Part shown: positions 35,731 through 48,200 of the stretch, piece after piece
How positions within the stretch are numbered: the stretch's first letter is position 1
How the letters are laid out: every line of letters begins with the position of its first letter
Assembly (NCBI GenBank): GCA_037957365.1
Contig: JARHVA010000002.1
Span: forward strand, 1,895,001 to 1,959,000
Direction: 5' to 3'
Source: Torreya grandis
Lineage: Eukaryota; Streptophyta; Pinopsida; Cupressales; Taxaceae
Length of the DNA: 64,000 nucleotides
The notes under the pieces: generated by a model
Told to the model about the DNA's origin: nothing
Databases searched by the model: none
The model's input: only the letters and a program-made list of their open reading frames with translations
Program-made: the position numbers and the translations under genes

Positions 35731-36742
35731 GATAAATTTATACCCAGATCGTTAATTATCAAGCCTACTAAGGCTAATCCACCAAAAAAGGGTAAGCAAC
35801 TAGGAGTCCCCTTTACTATGTGGCAAGTACTTAAGATACCATTACATCATAGATACACAATGGGTTCCATGGAATCCTCATCTACTACACACCGCATTCA
35901 TATATCTAGAGCACCTACACATGTTCTTATTACTATTATTCCAAAGAAACCATAGAACACTCAATGATGGGTTCCATGAACCCTTAATCCTACCCTTTTT
36001 TATTTAAGACCATAGAGTCTTATTTTACATACATAGAGCATTTTAGATACTACAATGATAGATATTGCACCTATACATGCTCCTTGACAATGACACTAAT
36101 TTAATACACCAGGTTCATAGTGGGGAGATATCTATGAACATCCTTTACATGCAATCATAGGATAGTATTTTTAAATATTCCAAATATATATTAAAAAAAA
36201 CATTGAAAAATCCAAAAATATTTTTGGCATCTACACATTCTATTGGATTCTATCATCTATGTGTTAGTTCCATGTTGATGGATAGCATATCAGTTACATA
36301 TACATATACATGTGTTTCACACTTCTATTTGAGTGTAATATAGGCATACACATATACATGATCTCTACACTTTTAGATGTTGAAATTTACCTCTACTCAC
36401 CTCACTAGGATGTTGGGGCATCCACCTCTATGCTCTTGATACATCCAAGTTATATCATTATATGGTCACTTTACATTATCATGTTTGAGCTAATAAATAC
36501 TTACAAATGCCTTTATCCATGCTTATATCCATTCACAATGTACTTCATATGCTATATACATGACAATTTTTTGCTAACACATTTGATCCATAGACTACTA
36601 TGATATGTTTATGTTGGTTGCTTATGTTTTCATTTATGCACTTTTTTGAGTGTCTTGCCTTGATGTTGTCTTGTTTGTTGAGCTTTTGAATAAGATCCAT
36701 TATTTGTGGCCCCCATGCCTTTATTTATTTATTTATTTATTT

Positions 36743-36868
36743 GACATTTTAATATGTCATTGCTTGTTGTATGTTAACATTTAAATATGTCATTTCTTGA
36801 TTTATGGACATTTAACTAAGTCATGTCTATTTAATTGTGCAGCATTTAAACATGCCATTTGTTTGTGG
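36743..36868 (+). repeat. Degenerate tandem array with GACAT...ATGTC palindromes
   Basis: GACATTTTAATATGTC, AACATTTAAATATGTC, GACATTTAACTAAGTC and GCATTTAAACATGCC occur about 30-38 bases apart, each a near-palindrome. The 47-bp array at 10771 has the same core. Confidence 0.55.
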
Positions 36869-37136
36869 TCTCCTTGGACATTATTTGTTGATTTGCTTTT
36901 GAGTGCTCTTATGTGTGTGTTTTTTTGCTTTTTAAACTTGTATTATTACTATCTATATGTTTTCAAGATATTTTTTATGTATCTTAGGCCTTAATGTGAT
37001 CACATTCTATGTGCATCAATGATACATTTACCTAGACATGTTCTCATATATGCTACATGGTTCATTCATATTTATATGGTTATCTTATCCTTTTGAGGTG
37101 ATATAACTACCAGTTTATATCTTCTCTCACCTCAAA

Positions 37137-37445
37137 GGGGGGCATATCAGTGGGTGCATGTCATAGAGGCATGGATTCCACACATTCATAGTTTTAGATT
37201 CAGTGAGGGATGTCATATAGGCATGGATTCTACATGTTCACAGTATCAAATTCAATGGGGGCATGTTTTGGAAATATGTGTTCCACACTTGCTCAATATG
37301 AAGCATACCTAAATTAAATTGGGGGAATGCTTAGAAACATGTCATCCACACTTGGAGTTATAGCAATTTTTAGTTTCATATTATAATGGGGGCATGCTTT
37401 TGAAGCATGCTCTCCATAATTTCACAGGTTTAAATTGTCCAGATT
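37137..37445 (+). repeat. Degenerate array of polypurine-like GGGGGCATG units
   Basis: Five units about 58-70 bases apart, each with a G-rich start (GGGGGGCATATCAG, GTGAGGGATGTC, GGGGGCATGTTTTG, GGGGGAATGCTTAG, GGGGGCATGCTTTTG) followed by CATG and usually TTCCACAC or a variant. The first unit has a partner at 11386. Confidence 0.6.
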
Positions 37446-38243
37446 AAATAATTATTATTTTTAGATATATATTTGTGGTAAAATTCTATACATTGGTACC
37501 ATTTTTATCCACAATTTTAGCATGAAACATATCTAAGGTGAATATTTCATGTAATGTGTGCCTAAATTTTCAAAATATAAATGAGTTTTAAATTCATAAC
37601 ACTTTCAAGGACTATCACCACCAACCAGGTTAGACTTTTATGACTATATTGAGCCAATTTACTATAGTAGTTTGTTCACTTATTGGTATGGTTGAGGTGA
37701 TTAAATCACTCAATATTTCCAATCTTGTAGGTTGGAATTGATTATATCATCCAACCTCACCAATTTGAAGGTATGAGTTGACTTGGTTCACTCAAACTCA
37801 CCAAGTTATAAGTATGATTGGGTTGCATGGTTGAGCTAGTCTCAACTTCCAAGTGGTAATTCACCTTTTATCTAAGGTTTGGGGCATGGGCCTTCCTATA
37901 TCTCTCTCTATCTCCTTATATATATGCACTTTCCAAATTTATATTTGTCCTAATTTCACTTTTAATAATTTATAATGATAAATATTTTAAATAAAATTGC
38001 TAAAAGGCAAGATAATGGCATCAATACACAAGTGTAATCCTAAACCTTACTCTCTTTCAATTTCAATCATTTAAATACTTTAAATTTAAGATTATATACA
38101 CTAATTATGTGTTGTAATATGATCTTGGTTACAGGTTAGTCACTATCAAATCAATCAAGTTAGACTCAAGTAAATTCAAGGTGTGTTATGCACACCTAGG
38201 TACACATTCCTTTCCTTTAAACTAGTAATTTTATTACTATATT

Positions 38244-38255
38244 AAGGGGGGAGAA
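38244..38255 (+). other. Polypurine tract of element B2
   Basis: AAGGGGGGAGAA directly precedes the 3' LTR start TGTAGATT. Confidence 0.85.
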
Positions 38256-39547
38256 TGTAGATTATATTTATGAATTATATATCACCTTGGTCTTGTACAC
38301 TTGGAAAATTTAGACCTTGCTTATTCCTCATAGTTCTAGACCTTTATTATTTTTGTAAGTCTTGCATCTAATCTCTCTTGTGTCCCTTGACCTATCTCTT
38401 AGTCTGACCAGTCTTATATTGATGACCCAATTCTTGTATCTTACCTAAAATTATTGAAACCTATTTATCTTATTCTTCTAAAATTTCTAGACATGTACTT
38501 ACTTTTTTAATTCCTAGACACTTCATCCTAGTCAAACTCTTACATTGATGCAAGTGTCCAATGCCCTAAAGTCATTTAATTTGAAAATTAAATGGATCCT
38601 AATGGTCATCCTAAGTGATATTATGCAAGTTATTCTCTAAAGGGATTGGTATAAATATAATATCAACCCTCATTCTAGACACACTTAGGACAGACCTAGA
38701 TTCATATCAAAGAGCATTCAATTAAGTAAAGATTCCCTATTTTCTCCTATTTCAATATCAGTCATAGGGACATCACATCTAAAATTATGAAGTATTAAAT
38801 TAGTAACCCAAGAGCTATATTTTCCAAGTTACAAGTGAGGTCACTGTTGTACTTGCTTATCACATATTGCATGATTCACACATAAGCCAATAGAAAGGGG
38901 AGAACTACATAATTTTAAGGCCCTCATTAAAATATTGGCTATTGAGGTAGTGTTCATTAATGGAGGGACCTTTGTGGAAGCTCAATACTATGTTCCCACT
39001 AACCCATTTTTCCCATAGCCACTATGAAGATGAAGAACTTGGGTTTTATCATTTGATAAGGAGCAACAATCCATGAACCAGAGTTGAATGCACCAGATTA
39101 AAGGTGATGATGAACCCATAAGCATCCATGTTTTTGTATTTTGTTTCAATAGGTATTCCATACTAGACTTACATCTGATCCTGACATTAGTGTCGATGCA
39201 ACCATCCCATGCTGACACAAGTATCTATGATTACAGAGGCACTTAATCTAGAATTTGGTGGTTGTTATAAAATATTATTCTAGTCTGATTCCTTCTTGTT
39301 CTAGATATATATATATTATCATCAAAACATGATAAGTATCTTATTTCTTTGTCATTGTAATATCTATCATAGTTGTACTTTCTATTTTTAGCATATCTCA
39401 AGATAATAAATTTAGTATATATTCTATCTGAATTTTGAAATTAATTGGCTTGCTATAGATCTATTTATCACCCTTTTGATTATTTATTTCTATATTATTA
39501 ACCATATCTACCCATATTAGGACCCACATTCAGTTTAGGGTTAAATA
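38256..39547 (+). repeat. 3' LTR of element B2 (1292 bp)
   Basis: Starts TGTAGATTATATTTATG and ends TTTAGGGTTAAATA. Pairs with 32237-33545. The minus-strand frame at 38988-39218 is an accident within the LTR. Confidence 0.85.
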
Positions 39548-39590
39548 AATACTACCATAAACATTATTTTGGATCAAACCTAAAAAATCC
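39548..39590 (+). repeat. LTR of old element G, last part after the B2 insertion
   Basis: CATTATTTTGGATCAAACCT matches CATTTTGGATCAAATCT at 41771-41787, continuing the copy interrupted at 32236. Confidence 0.55.
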
Positions 39591-41489
39591 CCTTGATACA
39601 AATGTAAATAAATGTGTATATTAGAGAAATAATACTTTGATCTATTCAACTAACCAATTCAACTTGTTAGCTAGTCAATTTCAACATTAAACTAATCAAC
39701 ATGTGCCAAAACGTATGCACAATCCTTGTATCTTGACCTATTTTACCATGTGCCTATTGAAATTCTTATATCATCTTGACATAACGATGATGATGAATTT
39801 CCCTTAAGAACCATACCTCTAATCCTTATACATAAAGTATATAAATAATCATGGATTTCAAACCACATTAATATTTTCCTTGATGATTATCATGTACTTA
39901 AATTATGTAACATATTATTGATACCCAATAACCTTGACCACTTTTTAAGAAGTTATGTACTCACAACACTTATCATTAACATACACCCACCCAAATATTG
40001 ATGAAAACACCTTTCCCCATATTAGTTGAGATATGAGAAGTATATGTAGCATAAATACCACTAGATAATTGGTTTTCTCCTCATCAATGATATCAATAAA
40101 TAAAAATCAAAATTAGGACATAAGAAAAATAACACCAAAAGGGTTATCATATAAGAAATAATTATATAATATTAAACCCAATTTCATATCTAACAATGAA
40201 CTCAAGATAGGTGGGTCTATTATATCTCTCATCCACATCAATCGTGATGGACCTATCGAGCACAAAATGGTACATTTATGTTTCTAATGATACAAAAAAC
40301 ATGAAAGTGTGGTGTTATAGTCATGGAGCTCAAATAAAGACTATCCATTTTCAAGTTTAAAGTAAGACCTAGGTGTTGGGTACTACCAATATCACTCCCT
40401 TTAAATAAATACACCATATCTTTAACAAAATTAAATTTTAATACATTTCTCTACAAAAAATTAAAAAGGTCTCACTCCAAAAAAAACTAACACTTTTTTT
40501 TGTATTCAGAATGTGTCAAAACCCTAAAAAAAAGTAATTACACACTTATCTTCATGTAATAAAAAATACTTAAAATTACAAAATCATACATAATATTTAC
40601 TTAAAAGACATGATTAAAAAATCATCTTTTTATTTGATGAGGTTTGATACCTTGACTTCTTACACACTCAATATATTATTGATTTGTTTTTTGAATGACT
40701 CATATACAAATATTTTTGATAAATAATCTAGAAAACATCTATATAACTCTTATTTGGAAGCAGATAGCTCAATATAAGAGAACATTTTTAACATGTAACC
40801 TCTATGTTCAAAATGACTTCACATAATGTTACTGCCAACTATTGCATGTAACCCATTGAAACATGAATTATAAAAGTTTTACATAACCTATATTTTATTC
40901 ACCTCAAAATTTTAAAGTAATAATAATAAGTTTACCCATCAGTGTATAAGGAGTAGAAAATACTTTTCACCTAAAAATAGAAATTTTTGGTCCCACATAT
41001 CATGCAACAAACTTTAGACATATATAACAAATCTTTTGATAGAAAAAAACTTTCAAATGCCCTCACATACACACACAATCATCACGCTACTCACATCTAT
41101 ACAACAATTTTGGTATAGATATCTTTAATTCCTTTGACAAAGAAACAAATCTTGGTGCTTTAGAAAAAAATCCATACTACATCATGACTTCAAATTTACC
41201 AGACAAAATTATATACAAAAAAAATCTTGACAATAAAATCCTTACTTGATATTATTTTAAAAAACACTCAAATTCATACATACCATTATTATATGCCTTA
41301 AAAATAACTCTACCCTCTTCCAAATTTTTATGTTTTACCATATTTTTAATTTTTAAAATTCAAACAAAATGATTTTCATTGCAGTCTTTTCAAGCATAAC
41401 AATATTCATTAATGATTGGATTATATTTCATTTTATTCTCCTACCAAACTCACACATATTGTAATTTGATACCATTTATGGGACATGGG
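39591..41489 (+). mobile_element. Interior of element G, no coding sequence
   Basis: About 1.9 kb of AT-rich DNA between the two G LTRs. No open frame or known motif. It ends GACATGGGGGCA directly before TGTTAAAAG, a plausible polypurine tract and LTR start, so G is probably a small non-autonomous element in the plus direction. Confidence 0.4.
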
Positions 41490-41790
41490 GGCATGTTAAA
41501 AGATGAATAAATTGGCCTATGCCATATTATTTTATTCATATTAAGTGAATGTTATAGTAAAAACATACCATACAGATAATCTCGTATAATCATTAAATAA
41601 CAAGGTTTTCCACATGATCCGACTATGTAACCACCTAAATATCAAACCACATTAAAAACTTAGAAAAATAACTAGCTTATCAATATATTAATTTCTAATT
41701 TAATTAAATAGGGTGTTTTTATTAAAATTATGCCCCTTTATTATTATAAGAAAAAATATTATAAATAACATTTTGGATCAAATCTAAAAA
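41490..41790 (+). repeat. 3' LTR of old element G (uninterrupted copy)
   Basis: Starts TGTTAAAAGATGAATAAATT. Matches 31978-32236 plus 39548-39590 across the B2 insertion point, and so shows the empty site. The 3' limit near 41790 is approximate. Confidence 0.55.
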
Positions 41791-44163
41791 TGCAGTCTCC
41801 TGGAAGATATCTATAAGGAGGAAATCCTCTGGAGACCAAAATCCAAATCAAGATAGATCAAGGAAGGATACAAGAACAAAAAATTATCCCATACGTCCAA
41901 TAAAATTAGAATACAATAACACTAAATTCTTCCACGTCCTAAAATATTAATAGAGATTCTAACTCTTTTAGTAGACTAGGGAATTCTAATGGAAACTTCA
42001 TAGTCTTCCTTAAGGAAAATAGTCATTTTTTCACCTCCTACTTTGATAAATAGTATAGGTGGGAGGTAATATAATCCAACTTAATGATTACCTCACTCCC
42101 TAATAGTGATCTCACTCTCAAACTCATAACAACATAAGACACAAAATAGATATAGACACATTTTTTTGTTGAATTGAGACAACATTAAATTCACAATTTA
42201 TAAATTGAGATCATAAGGTATCATGCCACACTTATGGGATTTTAAATTATGTGTTATTCCTTGAGATATTATTTATTATTATTTAATTATAATGACTACT
42301 CAATCCTTCTAATTCCAACTCCCCATTTGATCACTACTCCTAATTCTCCTTAAGAAAACAATCCACGTAATTATTGACTTGAGATCCCTATTTCCATTTT
42401 CTACTCATTAGCGATCTTGAGTTCTCTTATCTAAATATGTGTGACTCCCAAGAAAATTAAAAAATATTCAACACATGGGTGAGTTAAATTCCCTATACCC
42501 ACAACAAACTGGGATATCTCTTCAAGAGATTTCCAATGAAACTACAAACACCTTAATTGTGCCACCATGTGAAAAGTATGGTAGTTCAAATATATGTGTT
42601 TTGCTTCCCCACTATGATTAATTTGAATGTTTTCATAAGGATAATAGGTTTGTGTCATATGGCATGATATAAATTATATGTATCATGAGCTCCAAATTTA
42701 CCCTGTAGACGTATGGGAAATATTAAACACAACATAAAATTTTCACACATTTATAAAGTGTTCCCTAGTTTTAGCTTGTATTGTAACCTCAATTTGAGCA
42801 TGTGAAGCTTCCAATATCGATCCATGGGGTTGTGGACTCTATGATTTCCTTATGAATAATTAAAAATCTATGGGAGAGTAACAATTTTATGGGATTTATG
42901 ATTTTATGCATGTATTTTGAGAAGTTTATTGCTCGATATACTCCATACATAAGTTTCGAGAACCTTAAGAATATGTACATCTCATGGGATGTTCTTGAGG
43001 TTATTGTTTGGTTGATATTTAGGTCACTAATTTTATGAATATGGGAATTTATGGAGTCCATGGGACTCCATCGAGTTCATGGGTATTGAGACCCATGGCT
43101 ATGGACCTATGAAAACTTTGTGAACCAATTTATAGTTCAACCTGTCCATGATGAAGTTCATGGGGATCTTACACTTAGTTGTGAACAATGAGGTATGTGA
43201 GGATATTACCATTAGTCATGATCAAACACTCAGAGGAATGAGAGGTAACTAATAAATCACATAATATATAAAGGTCTCCATTGAACTTAAATACTAAAGA
43301 AAATGAAATATGAATGCCACAAAATTACAACTTAGAGTTGTGAGAAATATGGTGATCCAAGAAGTGATATCTAATAACATAGAACGAGACTTGAGGCCCC
43401 TTATTTAAAAATTACACAAAATTACTACCGTATTTCTTTTGGTGATGCAATATTTCATGTACACCTTGGATGTTCCTGCACTAGACACTTGGGGTAATGG
43501 AAATTGTCCATGAGCTCTTGTTCATGAATATACAAATTCTTCAACTAGTTTTCCATGTCTAGAAATCTTAGATGCACTCATCCAAGTTGCATATTTGGTT
43601 TCTCAAAATTTTCACTTTACCAAGCACTCATATTAATCTTTACCTCTCATCTTATTGATAATATGTGTGTCTAGAAAGGTGTTCATCTCTTATTTTTAAT
43701 TGGGTGATTGTTGTTCTTTTTTATCAATATTTGAAAAATCTATGCTTGAATCTTTATTATCTATTTTTTATACCAAATATACATAAAAATATAAAACATT
43801 AAATATTGGGGATATATCCACTCTGTTAGTGCCCAAAATTATGTTGGAGCAATTTGGGTCTTTGTATGATGAATTCCTAGTGCCCAAGCTAAGTGAGCTT
43901 TAATGTTTTAGTTTTCTACCTTCCCTAGTTAGGAGGAGAGGTTGGGACATATAGTTCAATAAATCATGTCTACTATCTTGATTAGATGAGTTCAAAGGGA
44001 CATCTATCAAAGATGGAAAATACCCCAGAAAGGCATGATAGAGATTAAAGAGTTGTAGCATGTGGAGCAAAGATCTTATGGCACAAGAATCTATAGTGAA
44101 TAAATGAGGGTGTAACCAAGTCTTTTTCAAAGCTTGGATCCTTTACACTCAGGAGAGGAGATA
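41791..44163. other. Unassigned sequence, no gene seen
   Basis: About 2.4 kb without a supportable gene, LTR pair or known motif; the minus-strand frames (42789-43061, 43900-44130) look accidental. A stretch at 42820-43160 is rich in CATGG and holds TGGAGTCC-ATG-GGACTCCA (43052-43070), a perfect 8-bp inverted repeat. It ends AGGAGAGGAGATA, purine-rich, before TGTTGGTATCCC. Confidence 0.4.
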
Positions 44164-45233
44164 TGTTGGTATCCCAAATAAAATTAAAAGGATACACTTA
44201 TGTGTTTTGGTAATTAATGTGAGGAGTAGTCTGATGAATCAAATGTAAAATATGTGTTTGACTCAAGGGACCCCTAGGAGTAAGATTTGGGGGATGGAAA
44301 GATTTTGCACTTCTCCCCTTTTGAATAAATTTGGTATAAAGGGTAGAACTAGTCATGACCCCAGCTTAATTTTTGATTTGGACACATGGTAGAGTTTTGG
44401 GCCCTCAGACATTTCAATCCTCTTTGAAGAATTTCCCCACTTACCTTTTTGGTGTGCATGGTGATTAAAATCCCCCAAGGCCCAGATGCCTAGTTGTATA
44501 AACAATATTTATGCCATGTGGAGGCACTCAAGTGTTTGTCAGCTTCAAGACCTTTTTGGAGATTTCCTCACTTTTATGGACATTTTCCAAAGGGTCCCTG
44601 AGTGCTTGAATGCCTAATTTTTTGCAAAAGAAAGATCATTTAAAGTGGTGTCCTTGGTATCAATAGAAACTCAGGAATTCTTGACTCATAGCACCAGAGG
44701 ATCATAACAAGTGAAAAGGTGTAAAATTCCCCAAGAGCCCAAAAATAATGTGTTTAATCTATGATTCACTCATATTTTGCCACATATTATAAAAGGATGG
44801 TCACATGGCACACAAGGGAAGGCTTTACAGTTTCCCTCTATTTTTCAAATGAGGCTCAAGTAATTAATGGGGTAGGTGTTGATTAGCCACCTCATCTTGG
44901 AGAATTAATGGTAAACCTAATTCTAAAATATAAGGGATTATAATTAAGTGTTATTTGTCATTTAAACTCACCCTTTTCATTCAAATCCAAAGATTTGGGC
45001 TTCTAAGGGACTAAGTGTGCCAAAGTGAAGAATAAAGTGAATATAGTGAATCAAAGTACGAGTTTCAAAAGGTCTCCATTTCCACTTGTGTGTAGATTTT
45101 GCTAATACCAGTAAGTGTTTGGAAACATTATTTTATTTTGTTTTGAGAGGTAATTGAGATCTCAGTTGAGAATTATTTTAGTGTAAAGAAGTTTATTTCT
45201 AAGTTGATACAGTAATAAGAGACAAGGAAAAAG
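44164..45233 (+). promoter_or_regulatory. Leader or LTR-like region before the large unknown ORF
   Basis: The purine run AGGAGAGGAGATA followed by TGTTGGTATCCC could be an LTR start. A TATA box (TATAAAAG, 44788-44795) stands about 440 bases before the ORF start at 45234, with no gene between. No second copy of this region was found in the window, so LTR status is unproven. Confidence 0.3.
44788..44795 (+). promoter_or_regulatory. TATA box upstream of the unknown ORF
   Basis: TATAAAAG in CACATATTATAAAAGGATGG. It is the best promoter match in the leader and is on the same strand as the ORF. Confidence 0.35.
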
Positions 45234-48200
45234 ATGGTAGCTTCTTCAACAACATCCAAGGGAAACATCATATCAATTTTGGACTCAATCAAGGACACTA
45301 ATGTCATGGATTTGGATTTTGGGTCCATGTTGAATGTCTTTCAAAACTCCAACTCCCCACAAGTAGTTTCCAATGTTGGCATAAGCTACATTTCACTAAC
45401 AGTGGCATTCGCCTTGGCTACTCCATACCCAAAGCTCATCATAGCATCTGCTCAAGCATATCAACCAGATACCATAACCATCATCAATATTAGTCATTCA
45501 ATGGTATGATATTTTACTCTTGAAGCCCACAACACCATGCTCATCATTCTACCTCAACTAGAAAGTATCACACTCAGCAGCGAGTAATGCCAGTAATATA
45601 CTGACAAAGATGAGAGAGTTATCTGGGAATTCATGAACTCATATTAACTAGCCAAGAAGAGACAAAAGGTCTCAAGGATGTCAAAGACCTTTAAATTGGT
45701 AGAATTTAATGAGATACCTTAGTATGTTATATCCATGGCCACTAGAATTTATGGGGTACCCACTGTTGAGAAGTTTGAGACATGGATGCTTTTTATCATG
45801 CTATGTGTACTGGAAGGGAAAAGGAGGATTGACTAGGCCACCATCCGTAGTGATAATTTTCATGCACAAATTATGTATCTTCAAGTGGCCATCCTCTCTA
45901 AAGAGGAATTTAAAGGTATAGTTTATATGTCTTCCTACTTAATGTTTAGACTGGTGCATAATAGGGTGTTCTAGGGACTTACTAGGAATCCCACAGGGAT
46001 GAGAATCTATGAGATATATCCTGAAGTAACCTTAGAGGGCTCTAGGAATAGTTTTTACAAGGTGCATAACTACTTTTTCACCCCCATGATGAGTTTATTT
46101 TACCCCCTGTAGAGCCTAAATAGAATATCCACTATGGCCAAGCAAGTAATATAAAAAAATGGGGCCACATACATTTAATTTCAAACATTCACATACATCA
46201 GGGTTAGTGGCTACATGGGGGCACCTCACAAGCTCCCAATATATGTGGATGATAAATTGGTAGTCATGGAGCTGAGTTGGTAAATGATGCCTCTGCATGA
46301 GATGATCTCCACCAAAAATATCAACAACCCTTTCAAATTCCTTGTGAAAATTAGGTATTATAAATGCCCCTCAGTGGCCAAGGCAAAGGGGTTAGAGCAA
46401 GAAATGAGCATGTATATGTTTGATAAGATTCCACCTCAACCCAATTACAACATCAGGTGGTTGGTGAACATGGTGACAAATTTAATATTGCATTAGTCTC
46501 ACTATGAATACCTTTGATCCAGCTGCACCACCAAGGAAGATGTCCAAAAGTAGGAATATATGAGGCTAATAGTGCATGAGGTCATAGCAACAATATCACT
46601 TCTATCCCTAAGGACATGGTAGATGACAAGCTGACACTCTCCTTAGCATAAAATAAGAATAATATTGAATCCCAATCCATCACTCAATTGGACTTCAAAG
46701 TGTAGGAAGATGACTCCATCCCCCAGTGACCAACATGGATAATGAAGAGAACCTTTAGATGGTTGAAGGAACATAGAATTAACTTCTAAACATATGAAAC
46801 CCCTACCCTCCAAGAGTTAATAAAAATAAAGGAATTGAATGCCTTCTTCCCTACACATAGTGGCGACCCTTTGGCTCCATCATCATCTACAGCAAACAAG
46901 GGAAAAATAAAGCTTAGATACACTGACTTCACCAAACTAATGGACATCAAAAGATGACCATGGTAAAATCTAAGGTCAACTTGTCTTCCTCAAAAATAAT
47001 GAGCTTGGTTGAGAATTGAGATAATATTCTCATGGGGTAGGTCACACTAGCTAGTGTCACTCCCATATAGATTTCCAAGAAGGAATCTTTGGTGGTGTTG
47101 GCCATCTCAATAGCCCTATATGGCTAGTCAAACACCAATCATAATTATCCTAATGATGCATCAGGTTGCATTTGATCCTTCTCCAAAAATATATTCAAAG
47201 AAGAGAGGACTTGAGGAATAAGAGGAGCCACCAAAGGAAAAGAGAATTAAGAAGTCCTTCCAACCTTTAATCAAGTCTCTGACCAAGCAGAGGATAGTTT
47301 TTTTCAAAGACCCAATCACCAAAGATTTCTCACTAAAGAGAAGATAATATCAAGATTCTTACATGTAAAGGGTTAGGGATATGAGTGAGGGGGAGGACTC
47401 AAATGAAGGAAGGCTAATAGAAAAAGTAATGAAAATACAATGTGCCTTTACTCCCCCTAAGGTAAGAACTAGGTAAAGAACCCATAGGGAGAGGTGTCAT
47501 ACCCCATCAAGGATCCCAACGAAGGGAGCATCTATATAGGGGTAACCTACAATAGAAGAAGGTGAAGGTGATGAGGAAAGGGTCAAGGCTTCAGATGATC
47601 CTTTATCTTTTGATGATGTTGTGGAGGTTGGAGTTGAGGTAGATACCCAAGTAGAGGCCCCTATTAAAAAATAGCCCCACTCCCTAGAGATAAAGGCATT
47701 TGTCTAGAATTTTATTCCTTAGACACCTAGGTAAGACAAAGTAGATGAATTCAAAGACACCCTGAAGCCAAATAAAAGGGATTAGGGTGAACTTGGGGAT
47801 GACATTTAGTCCCCACCAATAGTTTAAAGGTGGAAGAGCAAGAAAAGGATAAAGGAGGAGATGAGGTATCAAGCTTGTAAATGGACACCCCTACAACTTT
47901 AGAGGTCAATAATAGTGTTGAGGAGGGTGCCCCCAAGGGTGTTACTTCAATTGAAGTCCCTTGAGGGGTCCTTCCTACCATCAAGGTACATGACCTAGAG
48001 AAAAATAAAGGTTTTAAGGCCATGATTGGTGAAGATTCACCCAAACATGATAAGGAAGTCACCATAGCCTATACATACCCAGTGGCCCAAAGTAATAAGG
48101 AAGAAGAATTAATTATTATATCCTTCATCTGACCCAAGGAAAAGGTGAGCTCCATTAAAAAATTGTGCATGGAGTCCCACCAACCTAGGTCTGACTTTGA

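Larger units (their letters stand above)
35956..38243 (+). other. Non-coding 3' region of element B2
   Basis: About 2.3 kb without coding sequence where pol would be expected. Contents in order: an (ATTT)n run at 36719-36743; a degenerate array with GACAT...ATGTC cores at 36743-36868; TCTCACCTCAAAGGGGGGCA at 37123-37142; a degenerate array of GGGGGCATG-type units at 37137-37445; then AT-rich DNA to the polypurine tract. 36640-37450 resembles 11030-12240. Confidence 0.6.
32237..39547 (+). mobile_element. Element B2: Ty3/gypsy-related, gag and protease only
   Basis: A 7.3-kb element with LTRs 32237-33545 and 38256-39547, a primer binding site at 33548, a decayed gag (34120-34830), protease (35372-35730) and a polypurine tract (38244-38255). 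From 35960 to 38243 there is no RT, RNase H or integrase, only repeat-rich non-coding DNA. It inserted into the LTR of element G. The empty form of that site is visible at about 41745-41775 (AAAATATTATAAATAACATT). The left flank TATAT and right flank AATAC show no exact 5-bp duplication, perhaps through decay. It would depend on an autonomous partner. Confidence 0.8.

Noticed and set aside
38988..39218. 76-codon minus-strand frame
   Set aside because: Within the B2 3' LTR; the other LTR copies do not keep it open.
46230..46260. YVDD in the unknown ORF as a reverse transcriptase active site
   Set aside because: The surrounding residues (KLPIYVDDKLVVMEL) lack the hydrophobic strand pattern and the other RT motifs before and after it.
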